DNA from: Linepithema humile
Taxonomy: Eukaryota > Arthropoda > Insecta > Hymenoptera > Formicidae
Assembly: GCF_040581485.1 (NCBI RefSeq)
Contig: NC_090128.1
Coordinates: 16,215,431 to 16,279,430, forward strand
Direction: 5' to 3'
DNA length: 64,000 bases
Shown here: positions 54,775-63,953 of the stretch, piece by piece
Numbering within the stretch: position 1 is the first letter of the stretch
Layout: every line of letters begins with the position of its first letter
Notes under the pieces: model-generated
What the model was told of the DNA's origin: nothing
The model's database searches: none
The model's input: only the letters and a program-made list of their open reading frames with translations
Made by a program: the position numbers and the translations under genes

Positions 54775-55187
54775 ATATCATTCTTTATTTACAAATTTAA
54801 ATATTCAAAATCTTATAGATACATATGATACAGATGATAAAATAATGCTCATTTATTTTATTAATTGCTTTGCAATTTCTTTTATTTGATAAGTTTCAGT
54901 TTTACGTTTTAACTTTATTTAATACTGAAAATGTTTAATGATTATTATACTAACTTAAATGGCAATAAAAATTGATAAGATTTTTGGTTTTTTTCATGCA
55001 ATTTATTTTATGTTGTCTTTCTAATTAATTAATTTTAACAATTTGTTATTCGTACATTATAATTATTCGTAGATTATAATATTACATAGTTATTATATTA
55101 TTATAATTACATTCTAATATATTATCTATTAATAACACATAATTCTAGAATATAAAAAATATATGGGGCATTCTTTCTCAACTTTAT
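54775..55187. other. AT-rich spacer after the HECT C-lobe
   Basis: Follows the HECT stop; probably its 3' UTR. Nothing else recognised. Confidence 0.4.
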
Positions 55188-55299
55188 CAGTGTTCCGATT
55201 AGGGACCGGTTGTATGCGCATGTGCAACAATACGGCGTCAGTATAGTGTCTCATGCAAGTTAAATAAGGCACTGTTGCCCCCCTACATTGAAAATCTTT

Positions 55300-55975
55300 A
55301 AAATAAATTGAAAATAAAATATATACATATATATAATATATTGCTATGTAATATATATTGTTAAATATTTTCTAAATATTAATTATAGTAAAAAAGAAGA
55401 GGGAAAGGTAAAAAATAATATATTCTTCAAATAAAACACTTTTTATATAAATGAAATAAAAATCTTTTATTTGACAGAATCTCAAAGAATACCAACATTC
55501 GTTGCAAGGGTAAGGAAAACTGTCAAAAACCTTACCAGTATTCATATAACAAAAATAAATATTATTAATTAATAATAAATATATATTTAAAATAAAAATA
55601 TTAACTAAATCAAAATACAAATAACATTATAGAAATTAAAAATTTGAAAAGCCTTTTGATCTTAAATTAAAATTTTTAATAAACAAAAATAATATTGCAT
55701 GGCTTTCGTCAGGTACTAATCAGTCTTATATATATCACATTTAATGTTATATATCACATTTTACGTTAGTACAAAATATAATAAAATCTGAAAAATACAA
55801 TATTAATAATTTATCCATATAAGTAACATACAACTAAAAAATATTGGCTAGATGTATCAGCATGTGTCTGTTATGCAAAAAAATAAAAATAATTAAAAAT
55901 AAATAATAATTAGACAATAAATATTGCACTAAAATTGCACATAAAAAATAAAATAAAAAAGAAAAGTCTTAAGTA
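55300..55975. other. AT-rich interior of the hAT remnant
   Basis: No coding signal; presumably 3' UTR and internal sequence of the truncated hAT element. Confidence 0.4.
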
Positions 55976-56338
55976 TTAAGAACCATCAGATGAAGTTCCT
56001 GCTTTTCCATATAAATTTTGCGGATTATGTAATTTTAAATGTTCGGAATCAATTTCAAAATTTGAACAATTAATGCCTTCAGCTTGAAAACTAGACCGCA
56101 TAATACAAATTGCAGAAACAGTTTCATTAGATAACTGATTTCTTTTTTTAGTTTTTACATCTGTAACCATTGAAAAAATTCGTTCCGCTTCAGCATTAGA
56201 ATGGGGAAAAGAAAGAACTGCTTCGACTAATAACTCTAAATTTTGAAACCTTTTTTCCCCATTAAAATTTTTTAATTCTAATATTTTTTTCCACATTATA
56301 TCGATTTCTAAAGAAGCTAATTCTTTTTTTTTCATCAT
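55976..56338 (-). pseudogene. hAT transposase C-terminus (dimerisation region)
   Basis: Minus-strand frame: MWKKILELKNFNGEKRFQNL, VEAVLSFPHSNAEAERIFSM and VTDVKTKKRNQLSNETVS. The N-A-E-A-E-R-I-F-S motif carries the last catalytic Glu of hAT transposases. It is close to the C-terminus at 45495-45610 but from a different element. The N-terminal two thirds are absent. Confidence 0.85.
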
Positions 56339-56584
56339 TAAAAACAGATGGTAAAATTCTCAAAAGAGTAGTATATAGCAGGTATGGGGCGTCACAACAA
56401 ACCCCCACCACCTACCCCATATTTGACCCACTGACCTACATTTGGTCTGGCGTCAAAACAAATGACGTCACAGGGAGGGGAGGGGGAAAAGATGGCGGCA
56501 GTGGGTCCAACATGGTGGACGTCTACAAGATGGCGGCTGTTGACAAGATGGCGGCTGTTGACAAGTGATTTTTATTTTTCGGAA

Positions 56585-56667
56585 TTGAGAAAATCCAAGC
56601 TGGGTTCGAACCTGGATCGCAGGATTTCTAGTCCTGGTCCTAGTCTGCTGGGCTACCTATACATCTA
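56585..56667 (-). repeat. tRNA-like SINE head
   Basis: On the minus strand GGTAGCCCAGCAGACTAGG and CCAGGTTCGAACCCAGC form an A-box/B-box-like pair. The flanking body is short and the acceptor arms do not pair, so this is a tRNA-derived repeat. Two copies of AAGATGGCGGCTGTTGAC lie just upstream (56528-56562). Confidence 0.55.
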
Positions 56668-56713
56668 ATGATAGTAAAATGGTGTGTCGTATTTATGGCT
56701 ATGGGACCTGGCA

Positions 56714-57119
56714 GGGAAGGGATGTATATATGCTGGGACCGCGTCTATATGATGTACCCCGGACTCTCTGGCAGGTATGGAACATGTAAACAAACGGCGT
56801 CGCACAGTCGCCTCTAGTCTGCGAAGGGAAGGGATGTATATATGTTGGGGCCGCGTCTATATGAGGTACCCCGGACTCTCTGGCAGGTATGGAGCATGTA
56901 AACAAACGACGTCACACAGTCGCCTCTAGTCTGCGAAGGGAAGGGATGTATATGTGCTGGGGCCGCGTCTATATGAGGTACCCCGGACTCTCTGGCAGGT
57001 ATGGGACATGTAAACAAACGACGTCACACAGTCGCCTCTAGTCTGCGAAGGGAAGGGGCGCATTTATACTGGGACCGCGTCTATATGAGGTACCCCGGAC
57101 TCTCTGGCACGTATAGCGA
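56714..57119. repeat. 112-bp tandem repeat, about 3.6 copies
   Basis: Copies start GGGAAGGG at 56714, 56826, 56938 and 57050, exactly 112 bp apart. Each contains CCGCGTCTATATGAGGTACC, CGGACTCTCTGGCAGGTATG and CGTCACACAGTCGCCTCTAG. Copies differ by a few bases; the last is truncated. Repeated open frames here reflect the 112-bp unit and are not genes. Confidence 0.93.
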
Positions 57120-57530
57120 ACAAAAGAATGACGTCGCAGCGACGAATGATCATGCGACTTTTAGTTTGATATTTGGTGTGATGGTTAAGGGGTCGAGCGC
57201 GCGATATTGCGTGAACGGGGTGAGCGTCAGCCACCCGTTTTCGCAGATTGAGCGTGCTGTAAAAATTGACGATGGCGAGTGGAGCGTGCAGGAACATGCG
57301 AAAAGGGGAAGGAAACGAATGCAAGAAATGAAATACAAAATCGTTTATTTGGGATTTTTTTTAAAAATACATAATTGAACATTACAGTCAAAATATAAAA
57401 ATATTTTATTCGACTTACTGAATACATTCTAAAAATATTATTTCAAAGCGCGCATCGAGAAATGTTAAATATATGAAAAAAATGTTTTATTTTAAATTTT
57501 TAAAAATACATCATTGAATATTACAACAAG
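57120..57530. other. Junction between tandem repeat and Polinton-like genes
   Basis: A G/C-rich patch (57180-57340) could encode a short peptide on the plus strand starting MVKGSSARYCVNGVSVSHPF, but nothing supports it. The rest is AT-rich with TTTTAAAAATACAT-x-ATTGAA repeated at 57357 and 57505. The left TIR of the Polinton-like element may lie here but cannot be recognised without its right end. Confidence 0.35.
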
Positions 57531-57532
57531 TA

Positions 57533-58009
57533 CTAGTAAGGTAGTTTCGTTTGATCATTCTTTTTGCAAAGAAAAATTTTGCGATATAAGCATACTATCA
57601 GTCTGTCGTTTTGGTTATAATCATCGGTGAAAAGACGAAGAAATTGCTGAAGGCTGTAACCAAGAGACAAATAGTAAAGAAACACGCAGCAATATTGACC
57701 GCATGTTTGCGAAAAAAATCCTTGTAGCTGCTCGGTGTTCCATCGATACGTGATGGAATTTCGTCGAAGTCGCAGATGAAATCGTTGATCCGAGTGTGGC
57801 GGGATTCCGTAACTATCGAAATATGTGTCGGTACCATGCTCGTCGATGTAAAAGGCGACCCAGTGTCTTCCGGGGCGGTCATGTTCGTCTGTATAAGCGA
57901 CAATGGCTGTCGACCTTGTCCACACCCTCGGTAGTCTGTCGGCAGGATAGACTCCCGCATATCTGACATTGAGACGATGCAACGCGTGTAAGATTTCCAA
58001 CGAATTCAT
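57533..58009 (-). CDS. Adenain-like cysteine protease
   Basis: 158 codons starting MNSLEILHALHRLNVRY. His49 in GRHWVAFYIDE, Asp65 in DTYFDSYG and the C103-G-x-x-C107 motif (SQTCGQYCCVFLYYL) are in the order of the His/acidic/Cys catalytic residues of adenovirus-type proteases, which mature capsid proteins. GVYPADRLP near residue 20 is the usual N-terminal substrate-lobe sequence in these elements. No stop or frameshift; length is normal for the family. Its start overlaps the end of the upstream gene (57879-58967) by 131 bp in another frame, so it is the last gene of the minus-strand cluster. Confidence 0.85.
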   Translation of the reverse strand: MNSLEILHALHRLNVRYAGVYPADRLPRVWTRSTAIVAYTDEHDRPGRHWVAFYIDEHGTDTYFDSYGIPPHSDQRFHLRLRRNSITYRWNTEQLQGFFSQTCGQYCCVFLYYLSLGYSLQQFLRLFTDDYNQNDRLIVCLYRKIFLCKKNDQTKLPY

Positions 58010-58967
58010 TTGTCGCGTAACAAGACGGTGCTCGCGTGCGAGGAATTATTTGTATAGTAGAGTCGCAGGGGTTTACCTCCTTACGCAAAGAGTAGACGTT
58101 CTCGAATGATTGTGTGTTAACGGGGATGGTTTGTTGAGCGTAGCTATCGGTAGGATATTCTTCTTCTTTCTTTACGTACGGTGTATCTTTTGCAATGTAA
58201 TAAAGTGATTGATTCTTCTCTTCTTCTTTTTCCGTAGCGTTACGCCACGCTTCGATATTGCGAATTATATCAAGATTTTTATTCTTTTTCATAAAAACAG
58301 CACTGTCGGTTTTTTCGCTTACGCTCCAATTCTCATGAGAAAGATCATCGCAGCTCGAAACGATGCTACACTCGCTGCTAGTGTTTTGAGTGACTATCCA
58401 GCGTTTCAATTTGCAAGCGTTGCGTAACGCGCAAAGAAATTTGTCTGTAGAGCAAAATCGAAAGCCGTGGTGAGAGCACCGATGTCCGCTCTCTTTGACT
58501 TCTGGTAAATTTTTAAATGCCGGAGAAATTCCTTCTAGATCATATACGTTTCTGGAAAGTAGACGCCTCAGATAGTGTGCCTTTTCCTGCCCCCTGCTAT
58601 AGATGTAGCGCGCTCGACGTGTTATTTCACGTAGTTGTATTACGAAACATTTAAGATCAGTTTCGCCATCGAACCACTCGATACCGTGATAATTTCGCGA
58701 AAGCCAGTTGTTTTCTAGTCTCGATTTATCGGGTAAATCGTCAAAGGGATAGGGAGGCGTCATAATCCAGTGTCCGATGATTGGTGAGTTAATCGCAACG
58801 ACAGCTACTTCTTTCGGAATAAACTTCTCGGCGGCATCGCGGAAACCCTGTATATCAATGACTATATCCATAGTTATGTCCAAGTACTCACTTTTTATTT
58901 TCAAACGAAGCGACGACGTTCGTGTCTCGAACAAGACTGAATCTGTTTCCGCTGCTTCACACGCCAT
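57879..58967 (-). CDS. Conserved Polinton-neighbour protein, possible RNase-H/DEDD-like fold
   Basis: 362 codons. The N-terminal 30 residues are poorly defined; from MDIVIDIQGFRDAAEKFIPK the pattern of hydrophobic strands with Asp after DIVIDI resembles the first motif of DEDD exonucleases or RNase-H-fold proteins. WLSRNYHGIEWFDGE and YIYSRGQEKAHYLRRLL follow, then a Cys/His-rich segment (SGHRCSHHGFRFCSTDKFLC) and a long low-complexity C-terminus (residues 210-340). I recall similar proteins next to insect transposons, but no function is established to my knowledge. The exonuclease idea rests on one motif and is weak. Alternative start at the internal Met 33. Confidence 0.6.
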   Translation of the reverse strand: MACEAAETDSVLFETRTSSLRLKIKSEYLDITMDIVIDIQGFRDAAEKFIPKEVAVVAINSPIIGHWIMTPPYPFDDLPDKSRLENNWLSRNYHGIEWFDGETDLKCFVIQLREITRRARYIYSRGQEKAHYLRRLLSRNVYDLEGISPAFKNLPEVKESGHRCSHHGFRFCSTDKFLCALRNACKLKRWIVTQNTSSECSIVSSCDDLSHENWSVSEKTDSAVFMKKNKNLDIIRNIEAWRNATEKEEEKNQSLYYIAKDTPYVKKEEEYPTDSYAQQTIPVNTQSFENVYSLRKEVNPCDSTIQIIPRTRAPSCYATNEFVGNLTRVASSQCQICGSLSCRQTTEGVDKVDSHCRLYRRT

Positions 58968-59041
58968 TTAAGAAAACAGACGTGAGGGAAAAATGTGTGT
59001 AGTAGTAGTGGTGGGAGGCGGGGGTTTGGCGTTATAAAAGT

Positions 59042-60379
59042 CTAACCGGCAAAATCGACGATAACTTGTCGAGAGGAGTCTATTTCTAGAATGTTATCGA
59101 ACTCTGCGTAAACGATACAATTAACGGTCGCGGTAAGCGCCTTTTCAAATTTCACTTCTAATCGCAAACTACCATGTTTCACGAGATTCCAATGTCCGGC
59201 GCAATGAGCGGACAAGTCGGGGGTAAGATCGAAAGCGAAAAGAGTGTAGCCCTGGCCATAATCCTCTCTACTTATAGAATTTCCCTCGTTCAAGAAGTGA
59301 ATGCCGGTTCCCGAGAAGAGCGTGTGGTTGGCTTCGACGTAAAGGCCTTCGTCTTTCGAAAAGTTCGGTTGTAACGGTCTACTGGGAATTTGCATACCAT
59401 CGGCATACAGAGAAAAGAAATTTATACCGTAGTTTTTGAAATTAAACGGATTCAGTTTTCTATCACCATTAAACGCTCTGTTATCGACAAAACCGACTAT
59501 TACACGTTTTGGCAGTTGTCCGAGTATTACATTATCTATCGATTCCCCTACGAGTCCAGCGTGAATCGTAAATGTTTTAACCTCGACTTTTGTGAGAGGA
59601 TATTTGGCGGTGGTTTTACTCAACATTCTCGCATGCGAGAGTAACACACCAGGGCTTATCTTTGCTCTTCTAACGAGCAGACTAGCGTCTAGAAGGCGTA
59701 TTTTTGACAGTGAATTAGATTCCATAAGGCAAAACGAATCTTTCGAGCGAACGAGCCTCATTCTAACTTCCACCCCGTTGATTAAGAATTTATCCTGATT
59801 GAAAACGTCGCAGTGAAGATGGCCTATGAGATCTAGCGCCTGTTCGTCTCGAATGTAACGCGAGCGTCTCACGAGAGCCTGATTTGGGGTTTGCGACTTT
59901 AGGAGGGCGTCCATTAAACCTGGGGTATCCATATCCCACAGACAGCAGGTCAGATGGGAGTTTTTTGCGGGTGAAGAATAATTTAATAATGCCTCGATGT
60001 AAGCCCGATACGCGTAAGCGTTGTTTGGGGGCGACACGAGTTTTTGATTGAAATATATGTCGATTTGGTTGAACATGGAATGCAGTAAATGATTTACAGG
60101 GCCTACTTTGAATTCGGGGGTGCCAACGGCGGTACCACCTCCTGCTAGGGGGGAAGATTCTACGCGTACGCGAAGGCTCAGCATGGTGTGCGTGAGATCT
60201 AGATAATCTTCTCCATGACCGGGTCTGACGAATTCTATAGGCGCGTCGTCCGCGAGCGACGTTACGGGTTTGTAATAAATCTATTGCAAACTCTCGATGC
60301 TGGTTTGTGTGAGTGGTAAAGAAAAGAGATCGAGTTCACTTTTTAAACACTCGTTTAAATGTGTATGAAGAAAGGACAT
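59042..60379 (-). pseudogene. Putative major capsid protein (F54H12.2-like), one stop codon
   Basis: The frame starts at 60379 and contains an in-frame TAG at codon 33 (60281-60283); the rest, from MLSLRVRVESSPL at 60184, is open to 59042. The product is about 445 residues. Motifs such as FKVGPVNHLLHSMFNQIDIY and YADGMQIPSRPLQPNF match a protein widely annotated in insects after nematode F54H12.2, which occurs with Polinton-type genes. Position beside the pVI/pX-like and protease genes suggests it is the capsid (double-jelly-roll) protein; the fold cannot be proved by eye. Reading starts at the internal Met if the N-terminal stop is real. Confidence 0.65.
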
Positions 60380-60408
60380 GCTCCGTAAATTCCTAATTCA
60401 CGCACTGA

Positions 60409-61014
60409 TTAAGAGAATATGTCGGCTACATTGCGTTTCTTGACTCGACGACGCCTCGTGGTGCCGGATGGCTTTTTGCTGTTGGTCTTTCTAGCCGCTG
60501 TGCGAATTTTCTTTTTTTTTGTTGTCTTTTTTTTCTTCGTGATTTTCCTTCGCACGCTGCTTTTTTTCGACGATTTTTTTTTGCTCGTCTGACGATGAGG
60601 ACGACGACGCTTAGGAACCGCGATGCGTCTTTCGTGATTGAAGAAAGAAAACTGAAGCGCGGCTGTTTTCGCTGATACTTTATAACTTGTACCCTTCATC
60701 AAGCTAGTTATTTTTTCTTGGGCTTTTCTTTTGAGATTTCCACTCGATTCCTTGAAACAAGATTTGACCACCTCCTTGAACGGTGTATTATTTTCAACAT
60801 CCTCCATCACGCTAATGCCGGCGCGTAAAGCTTCTTTACCAACCGCTCGTACACCTTTACTCAGATAAGGAAGCGCCCTCCTGAATAATCCTCCGAGAAA
60901 ACTACCGATTCCGTGTCCTCGTTGATAAGGTGCTCCGACGAAAACTCGTGTGATTCCTTCACTCCGACCTTCGTTTTGTATATCGTAATATTCGTGGTCC
61001 TCCGGTCTAGTCAT
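60409..61014 (-). CDS. Basic pVI/pX-like minor virion protein
   Basis: 201 codons, intact. The N-terminal third has a glycine-rich amphipathic segment (GHGIGSFLGGLFRRALPYLS, about residues 34-53) followed by KGVRAVGKEALRAGISVMED. The C-terminal third is extremely Lys/Arg/Ser/Thr-rich (RRPHRQTSKKKSSKKSSVRR and more). The same arrangement is seen in membrane-active or DNA-condensing minor capsid proteins of adenovirus-like and Polinton-like elements. Membrane lysis and DNA packing are inferred roles. It lies 29 bp downstream of the penton-like gene and 29 bp upstream of the capsid gene. Confidence 0.7.
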   Translation of the reverse strand: MTRPEDHEYYDIQNEGRSEGITRVFVGAPYQRGHGIGSFLGGLFRRALPYLSKGVRAVGKEALRAGISVMEDVENNTPFKEVVKSCFKESSGNLKRKAQEKITSLMKGTSYKVSAKTAALQFSFFNHERRIAVPKRRRPHRQTSKKKSSKKSSVRRKITKKKKTTKKKKIRTAARKTNSKKPSGTTRRRRVKKRNVADIFS

Positions 61015-61043
61015 AGCGTGCGGCTTTTCCGACTGATTTTTTC

Positions 61044-61976
61044 TTACTGGAAACGTCTAAAGTGCAACGTCACCGTCAGCGTTCCCGATTGGAATGGTAT
61101 TCTTTTTCCGAATTGATCTTTTATATCTATTTCAATCCTACGAAAATACGTTTGTCGTAATGGTATATAATGCGGGACGGAGAAATGTTTCACTTGATTC
61201 GCTCCGTACGCGTAATAATGACCGTAATGCTGCAGCTCGACCGGTACTATTCGAAGAAGTGGAGTTTGCACATCGCCGGTTATATAAGGTTCACAAATAT
61301 CACAATAAACAAAGAGTTTATCGGGAATACCGCGCAGCAATCCGTGCGGTTCGAGAGTATAGACATTTCCAGCGCGCCCTCTTTGTTCTCTTTTAAACCC
61401 GAGTTTGATAAAAGGTGCTGTAAAAATATCTTTGGAATTAGGATTAGTTGCAGTAAGTGTTGTATAGAATTCGATTTCACTAGTCGTTAGGGCCCCACCG
61501 CAACCGAGTATTCATAGAAGATTATCGGAAACGTTCATATGATGAACCAGATTGCATTTATTTTCATCGCATGTAATCTCGAACAAGATTTTACCACCAC
61601 TAGCGTCTTCTAGTGTCAAATTAATATGCGAATTCGCATTTTTGCACGCCGAATTAATAGCGGAGATAAGTTCCTCGATATTTTTGTAAATACCATTCGG
61701 TATTACTCCTTGCGTCGACGTTAACGTCGTCCCGCCTTTCCTCGTCTCGCGACCATTTTCAATATCGACGAATCTAATGACATTTTCACCGTGATTTATG
61801 TGTAAAAAAGTAGTGGGAAATTGGATCTCGTTAAGCGCGACTTCCCATTCGCCGTGTAAGTGTATAGGATGGGGTAATTCTGTAATGAAGGAAGTGGTTG
61901 CATTGTCTGGAAAATAGCGCATACTACTATTGCTGGGAAGAATCAAGAGAAATTGATCCGTCCTCATTTCGAACAA
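61044..61976 (-). pseudogene. Putative penton-like minor capsid protein, one stop codon
   Basis: One frame of 310 codons broken only by a TGA at 61512-61514, in a place where CGA (Arg) would fit, so probably CpG decay. The N-terminus (TDQFLLILPSNSSMRYFPDN then GEWEVALNEIQFP) and C-terminus (KLFVYCDICEPYITGDVQ then YIPLRQTYFRRIEIDIKDQF) are highly characteristic of a protein that accompanies integrase in insect Polinton-like elements. A single jelly-roll penton role is inferred from order and size. The start overlaps the end of the integrase by 50 bp; M1 or M4 could initiate. Confidence 0.65.
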
Positions 61977-63060
61977 GCGGGGTTAAACTCACAGCAGGGA
62001 TCCAAGAATCAAACTTGCTGGGATAACCACGCCAGCTAACCAGCACCTGTTTATTATTACCGCGACCCCGACTTCTTATCACACGATCGACGATAAACTC
62101 CTCCTCCTGCAAGTTTTTCTCAACCCGAGCCAATTCTTGTTCGTAAAAAATGCCGTCTATGACTTCTCCCGCTAAATCGCTCAGCTCGTACACACGTGGT
62201 TTTCGCCAATCGAGTATACGGTGAATTCGAAATATCTCCTCGCTCCACCGTGCCTCGTATCCTTTCTCGAAGACGACTTTTGCTCTACTGATACGAACGA
62301 GATCACCGACGTGGTATTTAGCCTTTCGACGTTTCTCGTTCGCTTCGTCGTCGTTGCTCCTCCATTGGCGCGTTATATTTTCACGCGCGATACGTGCATT
62401 TTCTCTCGTAACGACATACGGTTGCATTCTGGTGCTCGAATGACGGGTGTGATTATAGGCGTTTACGATATTTTGCAAAACATCGATGTAGCGTCGCGTA
62501 TTTTTATGCGTAAAATAACGCCACATTCGTTCTTTCAACGTTCTGTTGAAGCGCTCGACGATGGCGGCTTTGACATCCGGATTGCGGGCTACGCGAAAAC
62601 GAATGTCATTTTCTTCCAAAAGCTTTTGTAGCGGTCGCCCGACAAATTCTTTACCCTTGTCCGTTTGTAGGTATACGGGTACGCGTCCGTTACTTCTCGA
62701 GAGCACGCACTGGAAAGCTCCCATTACGGAATTACTCGTCTTGTCGCGCAATGGTTTTACCCAGACGTATTTACTAAGTACATCGATAATCACGAGTAAA
62801 TACGCATATCCGTCGTTGTAACTTTTGAGATTTCGGAGTTCGATCAAATCAGCCTCCCACAGATCGTCGATATTCGTTACGTTGTAATGCATTCGTGGAA
62901 ATTTCCGTCGCAATGGACGATGCAGTGTGTACGCATTTTGCGCTTCGAGCCATCGCATGACATTGTTACGGGATAAATTCGCCGCGCGAAACAGATTATC
63001 AACAGCCGAATAACCGGCATAATGCGCGGGATCATAGTACAATTTTTCAAGACCCGTCAT
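61927..63060 (-). CDS. Polinton-type integrase with chromodomain
   Basis: 377 codons, intact. Residues 35-55 (RWLEAQNAYTLHRPLRRKF) precede the rve core as in Polinton integrases. Catalytic Asp71 (LWEADLIELRN), Asp134 (VYLQTDKGKEFVG) and Glu169 (KAAIVERFNRTLKERM) form a D,D-35-E triad. A basic linker region (ISRAKVVFEKGYEARW) precedes a chromodomain-like segment at about 318-360 (FIVDRVIRSR ... VLVSWRGYPSKFDSWIP). The enzyme would insert element DNA. Its ATG overlaps the stop of the upstream gene as ATGA, suggesting co-transcription or reinitiation. Confidence 0.92.
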   Translation of the reverse strand: MTGLEKLYYDPAHYAGYSAVDNLFRAANLSRNNVMRWLEAQNAYTLHRPLRRKFPRMHYNVTNIDDLWEADLIELRNLKSYNDGYAYLLVIIDVLSKYVWVKPLRDKTSNSVMGAFQCVLSRSNGRVPVYLQTDKGKEFVGRPLQKLLEENDIRFRVARNPDVKAAIVERFNRTLKERMWRYFTHKNTRRYIDVLQNIVNAYNHTRHSSTRMQPYVVTRENARIARENITRQWRSNDDEANEKRRKAKYHVGDLVRISRAKVVFEKGYEARWSEEIFRIHRILDWRKPRVYELSDLAGEVIDGIFYEQELARVEKNLQEEEFIVDRVIRSRGRGNNKQVLVSWRGYPSKFDSWIPAVSLTPLVRNEDGSISLDSSQQ

Positions 63061-63953
63061 TTCAATTTATTCCAATCGAGCAGGCGTCTCGCTACCGGAG
63101 AATCCGTGTTTCTCTTAGGAGTGGAACTCGCCGTAGGATCGCTAAGTTTCGCGATATTTTGCGAAGAACCGACTGCTAATAATTTTTTATTTCTCACTAG
63201 TGTGGAGGGAATGTTCAAGTCGTGAAGTAACCGCGCGAACTGAACTCTTCCCACGGCTTTCACGGTTTTTCTATCGCGCATCGCCTCGTTTATCAGGTCT
63301 GAGATATTTGAATCTTTTACGACGTTACCGTCTATAGTCACGACTCCTTGCTCATCCCAGCTAGTTCTACTCGACGATGTTTTATCGAGTAGGTGTTTCG
63401 TTAGTAAGCGAGCTTCGGCACGGTAAGATTTCGGTACGCTTTCCACTATTCTTCCGACGCTTTTCATCGCCTCGAGACTTGTGTCGTGTTCTTTCGGGAA
63501 GCTTCTCGTACGACTAGAGTCCGGAACGAATGAGCCCGTGAGATCGTGCACCGGTACTCCTTCACGTGTGTCCAACGCATTTTCGTCTTTTTCTTCCTCT
63601 TCTTCTTCCTCGGCGTTACGCGTGTCGTCCTCTTGATTTCGTCGTCCTCGTGCTACTCGTACAAAGTGAAGATATCGCCAAAGAACCTCTTTGTGCATCT
63701 TCCATCTCTCGGCTTCGTCCTTCGGATAGGGTGAATTAAGAATTTGACTCAACTCCGCATCGAGTCTGGATAAAGGGGTCCCGGGAGTTCGCACGGAATT
63801 ATTATTATTAGCGCTTTCGTTGTTCCCCGATGTGTTTTCCACCAGAGGTACACCGTCGGTAGTCGGCTGCGGATGATGTAATTGACGCTGCATTCTCTCG
63901 AGATTTTCCGTAGAAATTAAAACCATTTTTTTCGCTCTTTCCATAACGCTCAA
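63057..63953 (-). CDS. Unknown Polinton-associated protein upstream of integrase
   Basis: 298 codons, intact. Residues 1-40 are a coiled-coil-like basic segment; a long low-complexity Asn/Ser and Glu-rich part follows (EEEEEEKDENALDTREG). A more conserved-looking C-terminal region (about 185-275) contains SYRAEARLLTKHLLDKTSS, WDEQGVVTIDGNVVKDSNIS, VGRVQFARLLHDLNIPSTLV. I recall this C-terminal pattern next to integrase in related insect elements but know no function. Four-base overlap (ATGA) with the integrase start indicates a coupled gene pair. Confidence 0.65.
   Translation of the reverse strand: MSVMERAKKMVLISTENLERMQRQLHHPQPTTDGVPLVENTSGNNESANNNNSVRTPGTPLSRLDAELSQILNSPYPKDEAERWKMHKEVLWRYLHFVRVARGRRNQEDDTRNAEEEEEEEKDENALDTREGVPVHDLTGSFVPDSSRTRSFPKEHDTSLEAMKSVGRIVESVPKSYRAEARLLTKHLLDKTSSSRTSWDEQGVVTIDGNVVKDSNISDLINEAMRDRKTVKAVGRVQFARLLHDLNIPSTLVRNKKLLAVGSSQNIAKLSDPTASSTPKRNTDSPVARRLLDWNKLK

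Larger units (their letters stand above)
55188..56340 (-). mobile_element. Truncated hAT element (CAGTGTTCC family)
   Basis: The left end CAGTGTTCCGATTAGGGACC is the TIR of the 347-bp derivative at 34686. Subterminal sequence (GTGTCTCATGCAAGTTAAAT and TGCCCCCCTACATT) also matches that element's other half. A hAT transposase C-terminus follows on the minus strand. The other end is missing. Confidence 0.72.

Noticed and set aside
56699..57017. Repeated short ORFs on the minus strand
   Set aside because: Translations of the 112-bp tandem repeat.
61927..63060. Retroviral or Gypsy integrase from an LTR element
   Set aside because: Neighbouring adenain-like protease, capsid-like and pVI/pX-like genes, and absence of RT, point to a Polinton-like element.
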